DNA of 64,000 bases. It comes from Alteromonas gilva. Its GTDB lineage: Bacteria; Pseudomonadota; Gammaproteobacteria; Enterobacterales; Alteromonadaceae. How positions within the stretch are numbered: position 1 is the stretch's first letter; every line of letters starts with the position of its first letter. The stretch is from contig NZ_JAQQXP010000004.1 of NCBI RefSeq assembly GCF_028595265.1, forward strand, positions 62,001-126,000, given 5' to 3'. Positions 17,291-26,765 of this stretch are shown here, one piece after another. The notes beneath the pieces were generated by a model that did no database searches, was not told where the DNA came from, and saw only the letters and a list, made by a program, of their open reading frames with translations. Made by a program: the position numbers and the translations under genes.

Positions 17291-18145
17291 TTATTTATTT
17301 AGCTTCATCGAAATCATTTTTTCTGTCAAATCCCACAATGAAGTTTTTAGGTTTTTATCATATGTCGCATCACATGATTTTTTTAATTTACTTTTAGAAT
17401 AATACAGCCCACTCCCACCTTTAGTTAAGTTTTGAAAAATCAAATTACAAATATAATTTGCTCCTTTATCTACAGAGCTGCAAGTTAGCTTGCTGGCTAG
17501 TCTAACAAAAAACTGGAGCTCATCATAAATACCTGTACGAACTCCCCCTGGGCTTATCGAATTAACTTTAATATTAGTATCAATAAGCCTATCAGCCAAT
17601 TCATGGTTAAAGAGCACATTTGCTAACTTAGAACGATTATAAGCCAGCATCCAATGATAATCCTTTGAGTTGTCAAAGTCGGTAAAGTCAAAAGTTCTAA
17701 GTTTGTGACAATCAGAAGTTACATTAACTATAAGACCATTTTTACTGGTCTTAATATTTTCTAGTAAAGATGTAGTTAACAAAACGTGGCTAAAGTAATT
17801 TACCGCCAGAGTTTTTTCTATACGGTCATCACTCAATTGATGTTTTGGAGACACTATTCCAGCGTTATTCACAAGTATATCAACTGTTGGCATTTTTTTG
17901 GAGATATCTTTGGACAACTGTTCTACTTGTTTGAGCGAAGAAAAATCGCATTTTATAAAATCAACGTTTTCATTATCACTAGAATTTTTTATATCGGTTA
18001 CAGCATTATCACCTGCGAGGGGATCACTACCAACAATAATTATTTTGGTCGAGTAGGCAGCCAGTTTTAGAGAAACATTCTTACCTATACCTCTAGTTCC
18101 GCCAGTTATAACTATATTGTTTCCATTCACATTACTATCCTCCAT
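17291..18145 (-). CDS. short-chain dehydrogenase/reductase
   Basis: A 284-aa classical SDR. The Rossmann motif is NIVITGGTRGIGK (about 10-22), followed by NNAG (about 92), a catalytic Ser region (VNVTSDCHK) and YNRSK for the Tyr-Lys pair; SPGGVRTGI follows. The sequence style is that of retinol-dehydrogenase-like SDRs acting with NAD(P)H. Its start overlaps the stop of the ABC permease (TAATG), so it is the last gene of the minus-strand peptide operon. It could reduce or oxidise a residue of the modified peptide; this is inference. Confidence 0.85.
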   Translation of the reverse strand: MEDSNVNGNNIVITGGTRGIGKNVSLKLAAYSTKIIIVGSDPLAGDNAVTDIKNSSDNENVDFIKCDFSSLKQVEQLSKDISKKMPTVDILVNNAGIVSPKHQLSDDRIEKTLAVNYFSHVLLTTSLLENIKTSKNGLIVNVTSDCHKLRTFDFTDFDNSKDYHWMLAYNRSKLANVLFNHELADRLIDTNIKVNSISPGGVRTGIYDELQFFVRLASKLTCSSVDKGANYICNLIFQNLTKGGSGLYYSKSKLKKSCDATYDKNLKTSLWDLTEKMISMKLNK

Positions 18146-18147
18146 CA

Positions 18148-19419
18148 TTATTGTGTCCTCAAAATTCGGACATTACTAAACATGCTGCCACAATACGTGA
18201 TAAAGATTGCTGTTAAAGATATGTTTACGGCACTTGTTGTTAACAACCAATATAGACCATCATTTCCCATAAAATGAATTTTCATGCCCAATGCGGCGTT
18301 TACGAATGGAACAAAGGCTAACACACCAGAAACATTATCGATGGGTAGTTGAGCGATAGTATTTGAAGCAATTACAATGATTAGCAATGGAAATGTTAGC
18401 GCTTTCCCTTCTTTTCCGGATTTTACAAAAGCACCGATCGCCATTAAGGTTGTGCAAATCAATACGAAAAGTGGTATCGCATATATAAACAATATAGAAA
18501 TATCCCACAAACTTATAGAATTCAAAAAAATGAAGAATTCGAGTACTTGCGAATGCATATTTTCATTAGATGTCACTTTACTACTACTCGCTAATAAACT
18601 TGTTAATAAACCGAAGCCGGACATTCCGACCAGGCCAGCGAAAATACTAACGAAACCAGTTGAACAAATAAAAATTAGTTTCCCAAAAACGATGTCTGAC
18701 GGTTTCTGTGGAACCATTAGCATAGTTTCTAGTGAACCAGTTTGGCGCTCAACAACTGTGACGTCAAAACAGTAAGAGGATGCACCTAAAAAGCAAAAAA
18801 TCATCATAAAAATTAAAACACCAGTCGAAAACGGAATTCCAAACTGTTTTCTAATGTCGCGTTCATCAGTAATTTTTAGCTTCTCCATTTTTACGTTTAA
18901 TGGGCTCAGCAATGTCAACTTGGTCGGCATATCTAAATCGTACTTTTGTAACGCCGCTTCCACAATTTCTCTCTCATAATTGGTAAACACTTGTCTCAAT
19001 AATTCCGTCTCTGAATTACCTATGCTTCTATTATAAAAAACTTTTAAACTTTTCGAGTGGATATCATCACCATCACCATCACCATCACCAACGATAATAC
19101 CTATATTAAGCTGACCATCACGAACGCTATTCTTTATAGCTAAGGCATCCTTAAAGGCTATGGTAGACCCAACCTTTTTGAATTTTGTGTCCTTCATGAT
19201 TTGGCCCAAACTTTCTAGATCTTTATGCTGCTGAATGCCAATTTTGAATGACTTGCTTTCTTGTTTAGACGGGGCAGCTTGCAAGCCTACAAACGTCCCG
19301 ATAAAGGTCATCATAGGCATCAAGAATAAAGGGACAAATAATATTGCAATCATTCCTCTCTTATCTCTCAATGCCAACAATAACTCTTTTTTGAATACAG
19401 CTTTGATTATTTTATTCAT
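18148..19419 (-). CDS. ABC-2 family transporter permease (NatB-like)
   Basis: The 423-aa protein has an N-terminal transmembrane helix after KELLLALRDKRG (typical of NatB/ABC-2 permeases), a large extracytoplasmic loop (about 50-200) and five or six C-terminal helices starting at about 205. A DVTVVERQTGSLETMLMVPQKP cytoplasmic motif is characteristic of NatB/YhaP-type permeases (GERERGTLE-like). A GGTGAT hexamer repeat (19072-19090) encodes GDGDGDGDD in the loop. It pairs with the ATPase encoded 9 nt upstream. Likely role: export of, or immunity to, the peptide product. Confidence 0.85.
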   Translation of the reverse strand: MNKIIKAVFKKELLLALRDKRGMIAILFVPLFLMPMMTFIGTFVGLQAAPSKQESKSFKIGIQQHKDLESLGQIMKDTKFKKVGSTIAFKDALAIKNSVRDGQLNIGIIVGDGDGDGDDIHSKSLKVFYNRSIGNSETELLRQVFTNYEREIVEAALQKYDLDMPTKLTLLSPLNVKMEKLKITDERDIRKQFGIPFSTGVLIFMMIFCFLGASSYCFDVTVVERQTGSLETMLMVPQKPSDIVFGKLIFICSTGFVSIFAGLVGMSGFGLLTSLLASSSKVTSNENMHSQVLEFFIFLNSISLWDISILFIYAIPLFVLICTTLMAIGAFVKSGKEGKALTFPLLIIVIASNTIAQLPIDNVSGVLAFVPFVNAALGMKIHFMGNDGLYWLLTTSAVNISLTAIFITYCGSMFSNVRILRTQ

Positions 19420-19428
19420 TGTAATCTT

Positions 19429-20184
19429 TTACATACATAAGTTAGTGAATGCGTCATCCAATTGGTCCGATTTGCCCGTAGCTTTCATCTGTTCGGTTGT
19501 CCCTTGAAATTTTACAAGTCCATCGTGTAAAAGTACTACTTTGGTGCATAACTTCTCAACTTCTGACATATTGTGCGTTGATACCAGAACAAGTTTCCCA
19601 TCTTCTTGACAGTTGTTAATGAAGTTAATAACGTTTCTAGCAGAAGGAACATCCATTCCTGTTGTCGGTTCATCCAAGATAAGTATATTTGGGTCATGTA
19701 TTAATGCTCTAGCAAATGCGACTCTCTGTTTCATTCCTTGAGAAAATCTTTTAATTTGTACATCGAGGAAATTTTGAATACTAAGTTTTTCGCTTATTTT
19801 GGTAATTCTACAATTAAATGAGTCTTCATCGATTTCATATAGAGTTCCATAAAACTCTAAGATTTCTCTCGCTGTCATATTGGCATAAAGTCCTTTTGTG
19901 CCAGATAGAAGGCCAAAATTCTTTTTCATTTGCGACGTTGAATCAATTGCATTGCCGTTGAGTTTTATGATTCCTTTGCTCTTTGATAGGACAGAGCAAA
20001 GAATCCTAAGTAACGTTGTTTTTCCCGCGCCGTTGGCCCCAAGGATGCCTACAATTTCTCGAGAACTGCAACTGAAACTTATGTCTCTGAGAGCATGGAA
20101 ATTATCCCCGTCGATACGACAATCATTTTTTCGACTGTTCTTTGAGTTCTTAAATGTTTTGCCAACTCCTATAACATCTAACAT
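19429..20184 (-). CDS. ABC transporter ATPase (NatA-like)
   Basis: The 251-aa protein has all ABC signatures: Walker A GANGAGKTT, Q-loop region, signature KRFSQGMKQRVAFARAL, Walker B NILILDEPTTGMD and the switch His in VSTHNMSEVE. It is the partner of the ABC-2 permease downstream. The start overlaps the end of the upstream cupin/HEAT gene, which indicates translational coupling. In the peptide cluster it probably energises export or self-protection. Confidence 0.9.
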   Translation of the reverse strand: MLDVIGVGKTFKNSKNSRKNDCRIDGDNFHALRDISFSCSSREIVGILGANGAGKTTLLRILCSVLSKSKGIIKLNGNAIDSTSQMKKNFGLLSGTKGLYANMTAREILEFYGTLYEIDEDSFNCRITKISEKLSIQNFLDVQIKRFSQGMKQRVAFARALIHDPNILILDEPTTGMDVPSARNVINFINNCQEDGKLVLVSTHNMSEVEKLCTKVVLLHDGLVKFQGTTEQMKATGKSDQLDDAFTNLCM

Positions 20185-21071
20185 TTGCTTAGCCTCTCAA
20201 TTCTGACCTTCGCGTTATTGGCTAAAATAGTATCTTCTGATAAGCTGATGTGTTGCAATATTGACGCTTCTTTTTCAGGAAACACTTTGCATAAGGAGGC
20301 CATTGTCTGAACCCTTACTCTCGATGTTTGTTTATTACTGTTAAGTATTTCGAACAATACATCTAACGTGTTTTCATCTCCAACTTCTGCGGCTACATCT
20401 ATAATTAGAGGCCCAGAGGCTCTGTTCGCTAAACCAATTATAGAACTATTATTTATATCAAAAAAATATTGGTTCGTTTTAAATATAGTTGTTTGGAAAT
20501 CTGTCATCAGGTTCAGCGACATTGAAAAGGATTCAGGGGGTAATTGCGAATGAATATCAAATGATTTTCTGTAAAAAATAATTTCGTCCTTAGCTAAACT
20601 ATCTCGACCCTTAAATTTAATATCTACTTTTTCACCTGGGTATCCAATCACATTTGTATGATCATATTCATAAAAGTCAGAATCATATCCAGGACCATAA
20701 TGACCAATTGTCAAAAAATCAAAATTATGGTCATGAGCTCTGTTGTAAAAAAAACTTTCGGGACCATTTGATTTTACAATAGCGTCATCTAAAGATGGCC
20801 AAAAATTTGCTCTTACAAAAAAATTCTTCCCATTAGCAATCATTAAAACTTGAGGAGAATACTTATTATTTTCTTGCAGCGATGTACAGTCTTTTAGCTC
20901 GCGAGTAATTTGATCTGCGATAAACGTCCGATTGTTACTCAACGCTTTGAGCATGTCTGCTGACTCAATGATGCTGTCCGGATCTGCTAAATCAACGTGC
21001 TGTTCAACATACTCAACGTAATCTTCTACCGTTATGCTTCTCTTAACTGAGGACCTTAATTTAATTGGCAT
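20178..21071 (-). CDS. cupin-like/HEAT-repeat protein, candidate peptide-modifying enzyme
   Basis: The 297-aa protein has a helical N-terminus and a beta-rich centre with AHDHNFDFLTIGHYGPGYD (about residues 115-133) and FDIHSQLPPESFSMSLN. These His/Asp/Glu residues look like a cupin-type metal site. The C-terminal half (about 210-297) has HEAT-like helices (IDVAAEVGDENTLDVLFEIL, RVRVQTMASLCKVFPEKEASIL). I chose ATG 21071, which follows AGGAAAAG and overlaps the preceding gene by 11 nt. It has the same architecture as the preceding gene, so the two may work together. I do not recognise a named family; the enzymatic role is inference from position next to the precursor peptide. Confidence 0.7.
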   Translation of the reverse strand: MPIKLRSSVKRSITVEDYVEYVEQHVDLADPDSIIESADMLKALSNNRTFIADQITRELKDCTSLQENNKYSPQVLMIANGKNFFVRANFWPSLDDAIVKSNGPESFFYNRAHDHNFDFLTIGHYGPGYDSDFYEYDHTNVIGYPGEKVDIKFKGRDSLAKDEIIFYRKSFDIHSQLPPESFSMSLNLMTDFQTTIFKTNQYFFDINNSSIIGLANRASGPLIIDVAAEVGDENTLDVLFEILNSNKQTSRVRVQTMASLCKVFPEKEASILQHISLSEDTILANNAKVRIERLSKC

Positions 21072-22023
21072 TTTGCTTTTCCTGACTAATAGTATTGAGG
21101 GCCAATGCTGAAGCATTACGGATATGTATATGAGGGTCTGTCAATCCGTCTTTTAGCCGTTGAATTCCTTTTTCAGGGCTCAACTTATAAAGACATTCCA
21201 TTAAAGACCATCTTATATGGTGATGAGAATGCTCCTTTGAAGCCTTTTCCACTGTTTCAATTGATTCTTCAGCTTCCACATTGATCAAGTGCCTCGTTAA
21301 TAGCTCTATTCTAGAGGCTTGCTCGTCTGTTCCTACCAACATATCAAGTTTTAAGGTTTCAAGACAATACACGGGAGAAAACGAGAAATCATTTTTACCA
21401 GCAACTTCGAGATAAACGATTTTTCCCGTATAAGTCACGGCTGGTATGCCTTCGCCAGATTTAAGGTAAATAGAGTCTCCATTTTGAAGCTGTCTTTCGC
21501 GCACAAACTTTAATTTTTCATTCGGCGAAGGCGGATTATTTTCATCCCATTCAGGAACAACAAACTCAATGTGATTAGAACCATAGGGAATTAGCGCAAA
21601 ACCCATATAAAAATGTTTTGGTGTAACTGTAAGTTTGCTTTGAAACTCTCCAGGATTTTGGCTTTTGTGCCATTCGATATAGCTTACTTCTTCTGGAGTT
21701 CTCGTTCCAATTCCAACATTTATGACAAAGTCTTTAGTTTCGAGTACTTGCCATCCTTTAGTTCTTGTTTCTGATGAAAAATTTCTCAGCTGATAATCAG
21801 GAAAGTTTTTGAGATTATTCAACTCTACATCTATAACATGTTGAAGGAACCCAGATTTCAACATATTTTCGAAGAGAGGCACGTATTCTGAAAATTTAAA
21901 ATCTTTATCGCATTCCAACTTTGCGCGAATCGGTGCCATAGATGGATGTGCTTTTATTTTTTCGAGCGTTTCTTGTTGAGTAGAAATCATCCGCTCGATA
22001 TATTGATTCTTTGTCATTGGCAT
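21061..22023 (-). CDS. cupin-like/HEAT-repeat protein, paralogue of next gene
   Basis: The 320-aa protein starts at ATG 22023, 7 nt after AGGAG. The N-terminal ~100 residues are helical. The centre is beta-rich (KLTVTPKHFYMGFALIPYGSNHIEFVVPEWDEN, then NGDSIYLKSGEG), resembling a cupin barrel but with fewer His residues than its neighbour. A HEAT-like tail follows (ASKEHSHHHIRWSLMECLYKLSPEKGIQ, RNASALALNTIS). It lies directly between the precursor peptide gene and the second cupin/HEAT gene. It could be a peptide-binding partner or a second maturation enzyme. Confidence 0.7.
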   Translation of the reverse strand: MPMTKNQYIERMISTQQETLEKIKAHPSMAPIRAKLECDKDFKFSEYVPLFENMLKSGFLQHVIDVELNNLKNFPDYQLRNFSSETRTKGWQVLETKDFVINVGIGTRTPEEVSYIEWHKSQNPGEFQSKLTVTPKHFYMGFALIPYGSNHIEFVVPEWDENNPPSPNEKLKFVRERQLQNGDSIYLKSGEGIPAVTYTGKIVYLEVAGKNDFSFSPVYCLETLKLDMLVGTDEQASRIELLTRHLINVEAEESIETVEKASKEHSHHHIRWSLMECLYKLSPEKGIQRLKDGLTDPHIHIRNASALALNTISQEKQNAN

Positions 22024-22089
22024 GCATTTTCTCCTAGCCATAAAAGCACACCCTAAAAACTTATCTTAGGATGTGCATAGCACTTCCTC

Positions 22090-22269
22090 TTAGTTTATTT
22101 CTTCAACTTCCACTACTGGACCTTCATGCACAGCAACGGCAACGCCTACACCAACACCGATACCTATGGCAACACCGATTCCAACAGCAATTGCTACAGC
22201 AAGAGTTTCTTCTTGATATTGACTTCCGACAAATGCTACTGGGTATTCCAAAGAAGGGAATGTTTGCAT
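22090..22269 (-). CDS. RiPP-like precursor peptide with strictly alternating core
   Basis: The 59-aa peptide starts at ATG 22269 (GAGAG upstream). A short leader (MQTFPSLEYPVAFVGSQYQ, then EET) precedes a 25-residue core (residues 23-47). In the core every odd position is Leu, Val or Ile and every even position is Ala or Gly. The tail is HEGPVVEVEEIN. Such alternation is the pattern of beta-helical pore peptides (gramicidin, polytheonamide), where alternate residues have D configuration. No cysteine, serine or double-glycine cleavage site is present in the core, so lanthipeptide chemistry is unlikely. It heads the minus-strand operon of cupin/HEAT, ABC and SDR genes. Confidence 0.75.
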   Translation of the reverse strand: MQTFPSLEYPVAFVGSQYQEETLAVAIAVGIGVAIGIGVGVGVAVAVHEGPVVEVEEIN

Positions 22270-22314
22270 TTTTTTCTCTCTAGTTTCTATTGTTTTTAAA
22301 TATGCGCTAAGCAT

Positions 22315-22665
22315 CTACCGTTTATGGCAAAATACCTGTCATATTTAATCAGCAGGGCATGTTTGAAATTTGAGATAAGATGAAATAACGGGTCTACATT
22401 TGAACATATCTGAAGAGCGATAAATCCTTTTATCTTAATTTGCAAAGTCAACTACTCCCTGCCGACTTAAATACTATTAACACCACTTTTTCTTTCGTGT
22501 CAACTTTATTTTTTCGACTGCTAAGTTTAATTTTTACGCCGCTAGCTCATTAAAATTAATAAAATGTATTTTTTATTCTGCGTTTTTTATCGGTTGTATT
22601 TCGTAAAAAAATGATTTATGTTTATTTGATAGCGTCTTTTAACTGCAATATTACAGGGATTGTAA
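22315..22665. promoter_or_regulatory. divergent promoter region of the peptide island
   Basis: About 350 very AT-rich bases separate the precursor gene (minus) from the Yip1-like gene (plus). It contains no ORF. Promoters for both operons must lie here; poly-T/A runs near 22480-22620 prevent a confident -10/-35 call. Confidence 0.5.
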
Positions 22666-23355
22666 ATGCGAACATTATTACTCGTTGAATTCTTATCGAC
22701 ACCAAAAAACGGCTTGCCAAGACTCCATTCTGGGAAAAATTTCATCGCACCCATTTTGATTATTATATTATGTAATGTGGTTATGTTAGCGTTTGTGTTT
22801 GGCAATATAGACCACGATTGGTACATAGATAATTTAATCGAAGTCAAAACAATTAACGCGTCTAATGCTGAAAAACAGCAAATTACTGAAATATATTCAA
22901 TGCTTTCTCCAACCCAACTTGGAATTACAAGCATGATAACCGCCGCCTTTTTATTGCCGGCTGCGTTCTGCTTGATAAGTTTATATTTTTATATGGCCTC
23001 TAAGATGTTACATGCACATCATGAGTTTCGACAGTGGTTGACCTTAGTGGCATGGAGTTATATCCCATCTTTATTGGGAGTTTTCTCTTCCATAGTTATG
23101 GTTTTAATATCTGACTACGGACGGTATTTACCGGACACTGCCAATCCTTTATCACTGAACTCGCTATTTTTTAATCTACCCTTAGATTCGAAGTTAAGCT
23201 CGTTTTTTAACACCGTTGACTTAACTCTATTATGGACCATTACACTTATGGTAATAGGTTTCAGCAGTTGGGTTAACATCGACCGATTAAAGTCAGTGGT
23301 TATTGTGTGCTTGCCATTCGCCATATTTTTTATTTCACAATATTTGCTGTCTTAG
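22666..23355 (+). CDS. Yip1-like multi-pass membrane protein
   Basis: The 229-aa protein has five transmembrane segments and the pattern of YIP1-domain proteins: LSTPKNGLPRLHSGKNFIAPILI at the start, FLLPAAFCLISLYFYMASKML, then a central LTLVAWSYIPSLLGVFSS and C-terminal helices. Such proteins commonly precede HlyD-MacB-MacB exporter genes. It is the first gene of the plus-strand operon, with the adaptor gene 6 nt downstream. Probable role: part of, or helper to, the exporter or immunity machinery for the peptide. Confidence 0.75.
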   Translation: MRTLLLVEFLSTPKNGLPRLHSGKNFIAPILIIILCNVVMLAFVFGNIDHDWYIDNLIEVKTINASNAEKQQITEIYSMLSPTQLGITSMITAAFLLPAAFCLISLYFYMASKMLHAHHEFRQWLTLVAWSYIPSLLGVFSSIVMVLISDYGRYLPDTANPLSLNSLFFNLPLDSKLSSFFNTVDLTLLWTITLMVIGFSSWVNIDRLKSVVIVCLPFAIFFISQYLLS

Positions 23356-23361
23356 AAAGGC

Positions 23362-24540
23362 ATGAAAAAAATATTGGTAATAGCCGTTATCGTTGCTGCA
23401 TTGTTAGTCCCGATCATACAAAAGAAATTTGCTATTCAGCAATCGACGGATGTGGACTCTGCAACGTTAAGCCGACAGACCATTAAGAGCTCAATTATTG
23501 CTTCGGGAAACTTTGTCTACGAAAAAGAAGTTAACCTAACATCTGAACTTATAGGTGTGGTGAAGCGCCTGCACGTGCAAGAAGGCCAAAATGTAATCGA
23601 AGAACAATTGCTGATAGAGATAGATGATCGGGCATATAAATCAATTGTTGAAGAGAATATATCATCAGTTAAGCAGTATGAAATCTTAATAGAGAAACAA
23701 AAAATTATATTAGCAAATCTAAATGGCCAATGGCTGAGAAAAAAAGAGATGCTTTATCAAAATGTAGTTAGTGAGGAGCAATACGAAGAGATTTATTATA
23801 AGCTCAAAGTGGCTGAAATCGACTTAAATGAAAGTAAAGAGCAGATTAAACAGGCCAAAGCAAGGTTGAAATTTTCCCAAGAACAGCTGTCAAAGACCAA
23901 AATCCGATCACCTATAAGCGGAAAAATCACAAATCTTACAATCAAAGAAGGTGAGACAGCTATTTCGGGAACGACTAACATAGCAGGATCCTCATTGATG
24001 GTCATTTCAGACACATCTACACTAATCGCTGAAATTAAAGCCGATGAAGCCGACTTTTCAAAAATTAGGCTAGGCCAGGGTGTCGACATAGTTTCTGTCG
24101 CATACCCTGATTCAGTTATTGAAGGCACTGTAAAATTCATTTCTAACACTGCTAAGTTATATGGCCGTAGGCAAAACATTAGTTTCAAGGTGAACATACA
24201 GTTTGCCGCACCCGAAGCGGTCACTCTGAGGTCGGGTATGAGCTGTAGAGTCGAAATTTACTCACAAATGGAAAATTCGGTTTTAGCGGTACCAATTAAT
24301 GCTGTTCAAATATCTGAAAACCTTGGAACTGGCGAGAATGTGGAAAGATTTGTTTATGTCATAAAAAATAAAGTCGCAGAACGTGTTGTCATCAAGACTG
24401 GTATAGCAGATGACAAGTTTCAACATGTTACTAGTGGGCTAGAAGAGAACTCTGTAATAGTGATCGGACCTAATAGCGTTTTTAAACAATTTAAAGGTAA
24501 GGAACAAATTGATGTTAATATCTTAGAGATAGAGTTATGA
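23362..24540 (+). CDS. HlyD/MacA-type periplasmic adaptor
   Basis: The 392-aa protein has one N-terminal transmembrane anchor (KILVIAVIVAALLVPII). A lipoyl/barrel-sandwich half (ELIGVVKRLHVQEGQNVIEEQLLIEID) comes next, then a coiled-coil hairpin (about 85-170), the second lipoyl half (KTKIRSPISGKITNLTIKEGE) and beta-barrel domains. It would link the inner-membrane MacB-type transporter to an outer-membrane channel such as TolC, which is not in the window. Its stop overlaps the ATPase start (ATGA). Confidence 0.9.
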   Translation: MKKILVIAVIVAALLVPIIQKKFAIQQSTDVDSATLSRQTIKSSIIASGNFVYEKEVNLTSELIGVVKRLHVQEGQNVIEEQLLIEIDDRAYKSIVEENISSVKQYEILIEKQKIILANLNGQWLRKKEMLYQNVVSEEQYEEIYYKLKVAEIDLNESKEQIKQAKARLKFSQEQLSKTKIRSPISGKITNLTIKEGETAISGTTNIAGSSLMVISDTSTLIAEIKADEADFSKIRLGQGVDIVSVAYPDSVIEGTVKFISNTAKLYGRRQNISFKVNIQFAAPEAVTLRSGMSCRVEIYSQMENSVLAVPINAVQISENLGTGENVERFVYVIKNKVAERVVIKTGIADDKFQHVTSGLEENSVIVIGPNSVFKQFKGKEQIDVNILEIEL

Positions 24541-25256
24541 CTCAATTATCTCATCCTATTATTAATTTAGATACCATATCGAAAAGTTATAGTATGGGTC
24601 AGCAGGACGTTTTAGCGTTAAAAGATATCAGTCTGAAAATTTACAAAGCTGATTTTGTTGCCATAACTGGATCCTCGGGATCTGGCAAAACAACCTTGAT
24701 GAATATTTTGGGATGTTTAGATGCCGCCTGGTCAGGTGACTATTACTTGAGTGGTGAAAATGTTTCTCTAAAAACCGAGAATGAATTAGCGCTCGTCCGC
24801 AATAAAAAAATTGGCTTTATTTTCCAAAACTTTAATTTGCTAACTAAGCTCAACGCTCTTCAAAATACAATGCAGCCCCTTCTGTACCGTGGTGTGGGGT
24901 TAAGAGAAAGAAAAATTGCTGCGACAAATGCATTAACTCACGTAGGTTTAAAGGATAGGCTTCTGCATTTACCGAGCGAACTCTCTGGTGGTCAGCGGCA
25001 AAGGATAGCTATTGCGCGAGCTATTATCACCTCACCATCCATTCTGTTAGCCGATGAGCCAACAGGGAATTTGGATACCAAAACTACTCACGAAATAATG
25101 AAAATTTTTCAAGAGCTAAATAAGCTAGGTCACACAATTATAGTTGTTACACATGAAGAAGAGATAGCTGAACTTTGCAAAAGAAGGATTGTATTGAGTG
25201 ACGGTGTGATTATCAGTGACGTCACAAAAACATCAGCAAGTGAAGTCCATGCTTAG
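24537..25256 (+). CDS. MacB-type ABC transporter ATPase
   Basis: A 239-aa LolD/MacB-class ATPase: Walker A GSSGSGKTTLMNILG, IGFIFQNFNLL (Q-loop), signature LSGGQRQRIAIARAI, Walker B ILLADEPTGNLD and VVTHEEEIAE. The separate FtsX-like permease follows with its start inside the last codons. With the HlyD protein it forms a tripartite ABC exporter, probably for the modified peptide. Confidence 0.9.
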   Translation: MTQLSHPIINLDTISKSYSMGQQDVLALKDISLKIYKADFVAITGSSGSGKTTLMNILGCLDAAWSGDYYLSGENVSLKTENELALVRNKKIGFIFQNFNLLTKLNALQNTMQPLLYRGVGLRERKIAATNALTHVGLKDRLLHLPSELSGGQRQRIAIARAIITSPSILLADEPTGNLDTKTTHEIMKIFQELNKLGHTIIVVTHEEEIAELCKRRIVLSDGVIISDVTKTSASEVHA

Positions 25257-26472
25257 ACTAAAAGAAATACTAATGGCAGCATTTATTTCTGTTTGGTCAC
25301 ACGGCTTGAAGAGTTTTCTTACAATGTTAGGCATAATTATAGGGGTTGCATCTACAATTGCTATAATCTCAGTAATCGAGGGATTTGGTAATAGCATATA
25401 TGAGCAATTTGAGGGTTTTGGTTCTAACTCTTTAACTTTAAGATCATACACATCACCAAGTGACCAGTTGCAAGGAAAATTCGCAAAAATTACTGCCCAA
25501 GATGTTGATGAAATCAAAGGGAAGGTTAAAGGTGTAGAGTTCATAACGCCAACTCTGATATCTAGAAGTGGCGAAAGCGCAATTTCATTTAAAAACTTAC
25601 AAACATTTGGACAAGTCTATGGAACCACATATACGTATAAAGACATACAAAATATTGAGTTGAAAAGTGGTCGGTTTCTATCTTATAACGACAATAACAC
25701 TAGGAGAAAGGTTGCGTTTATAGGTGATGAATTAAGGTTAAAACTTAATTTACCTGAAATTCCAGACGGAGAATTTATAAAATACAGAGATGAATGGTTC
25801 AAAGTTATTGGCGTTGCCAAACCCAAAGGGACATTTTTTGGTATTGAACAAGACAATTATCTAATCATACCCTACGAGACCATGAAAGGCCTGAATGGTC
25901 AAGGCTGGATTCCTGATATTTTCTTGCAATTAGAGCTAAAAGACATCAATGATCTCGACTCAGTTAAACTGGCGTTGCAGACTATACTCAGGAAACAGCA
26001 CAACATTGTTGACGAGCAGGACGATTTTAAAATTGAAACATCCGAGCAACTAACTTCAGGAATTTCTAATATTTTAAGTATTTTAACGGTTGTGTTAGGG
26101 GGCATCGTTGCTATTTCATTGCTGGTAGGTGGAGTTGGTATTATGAACATAATGCTCCTATCTGTCACTGAAAGGACTCGAGAAATTGGTATATGTAAGG
26201 CGATTGGCGCTAGAAGGTCCGATATTCTACTACAGTTTCTTATGGAAGCCATCATTATTTCAGGTGCCGGAGGATTTATAGGAATTTGTCTCGGTTATTT
26301 TATAAGTGCTACAACTTCGTTGTTTATCCCTGGCTTTCCACCTTCCGAAGTTCCTTTATGGTCTGTAATGCTTGCATCGGGGTTCTCGATAACTATAGGG
26401 ATTTTTTTCGGGATTGTTCCTGCCTTCAAAGCAGCTAATTTGAATCCAATAGACGCATTAAAATATGAATGA
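25249..26472 (+). CDS. MacB/FtsX-family ABC permease
   Basis: The 407-aa protein has the MacB permease layout: an N-terminal helix (FLTMLGIIIGVASTIAIISVIEG), a large periplasmic domain (about 45-270) and three C-terminal helices beginning at GGIVAISLLVGGVGIMNIMLLSVTERTREIGICKAIGAR. I chose ATG 25249 (MLRLKEILMAAF), overlapping the ATPase stop. It completes the exporter operon and is followed by about 290 bases without a gene. Confidence 0.9.
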   Translation: MLRLKEILMAAFISVWSHGLKSFLTMLGIIIGVASTIAIISVIEGFGNSIYEQFEGFGSNSLTLRSYTSPSDQLQGKFAKITAQDVDEIKGKVKGVEFITPTLISRSGESAISFKNLQTFGQVYGTTYTYKDIQNIELKSGRFLSYNDNNTRRKVAFIGDELRLKLNLPEIPDGEFIKYRDEWFKVIGVAKPKGTFFGIEQDNYLIIPYETMKGLNGQGWIPDIFLQLELKDINDLDSVKLALQTILRKQHNIVDEQDDFKIETSEQLTSGISNILSILTVVLGGIVAISLLVGGVGIMNIMLLSVTERTREIGICKAIGARRSDILLQFLMEAIIISGAGGFIGICLGYFISATTSLFIPGFPPSEVPLWSVMLASGFSITIGIFFGIVPAFKAANLNPIDALKYE

Positions 26473-26765
26473 ATATTGCTGTACCTATAAATCAAAACTG
26501 GAGGTAAATGGCAAAATTCATATGCATAATAAAATTTAACTGAAATGAAAAACGTAGGAACAGAGAAAACAAAAGTTTATTATTAAGATCTCTACCATTT
26601 TTCCGTAAAACCAAACATAAATGTTGGCCCAAAAACATTCAAGAATTTCGAAATGATATCGTAAATATTAAATGAATTAAAGCTACAAAAAAAGATAGTT
26701 GCCAATACTTACGCTATTGTATTGCTGGTTTGCTTGGGTATACATTTAGAATTAAATTTAATATT
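26473..26765. other. region without a gene
   Basis: AT-rich spacer between the end of the exporter operon and the convergent small-gene array. No convincing terminator hairpin or ORF was found. Confidence 0.4.

Noticed and set aside
23362..26472. HlyD/MacB operon as a general drug exporter unrelated to the peptide
   Set aside because: Possible, but it is divergent from the precursor gene across one shared intergenic region and bounded with it in the same AT-rich island; kept as part of the system.
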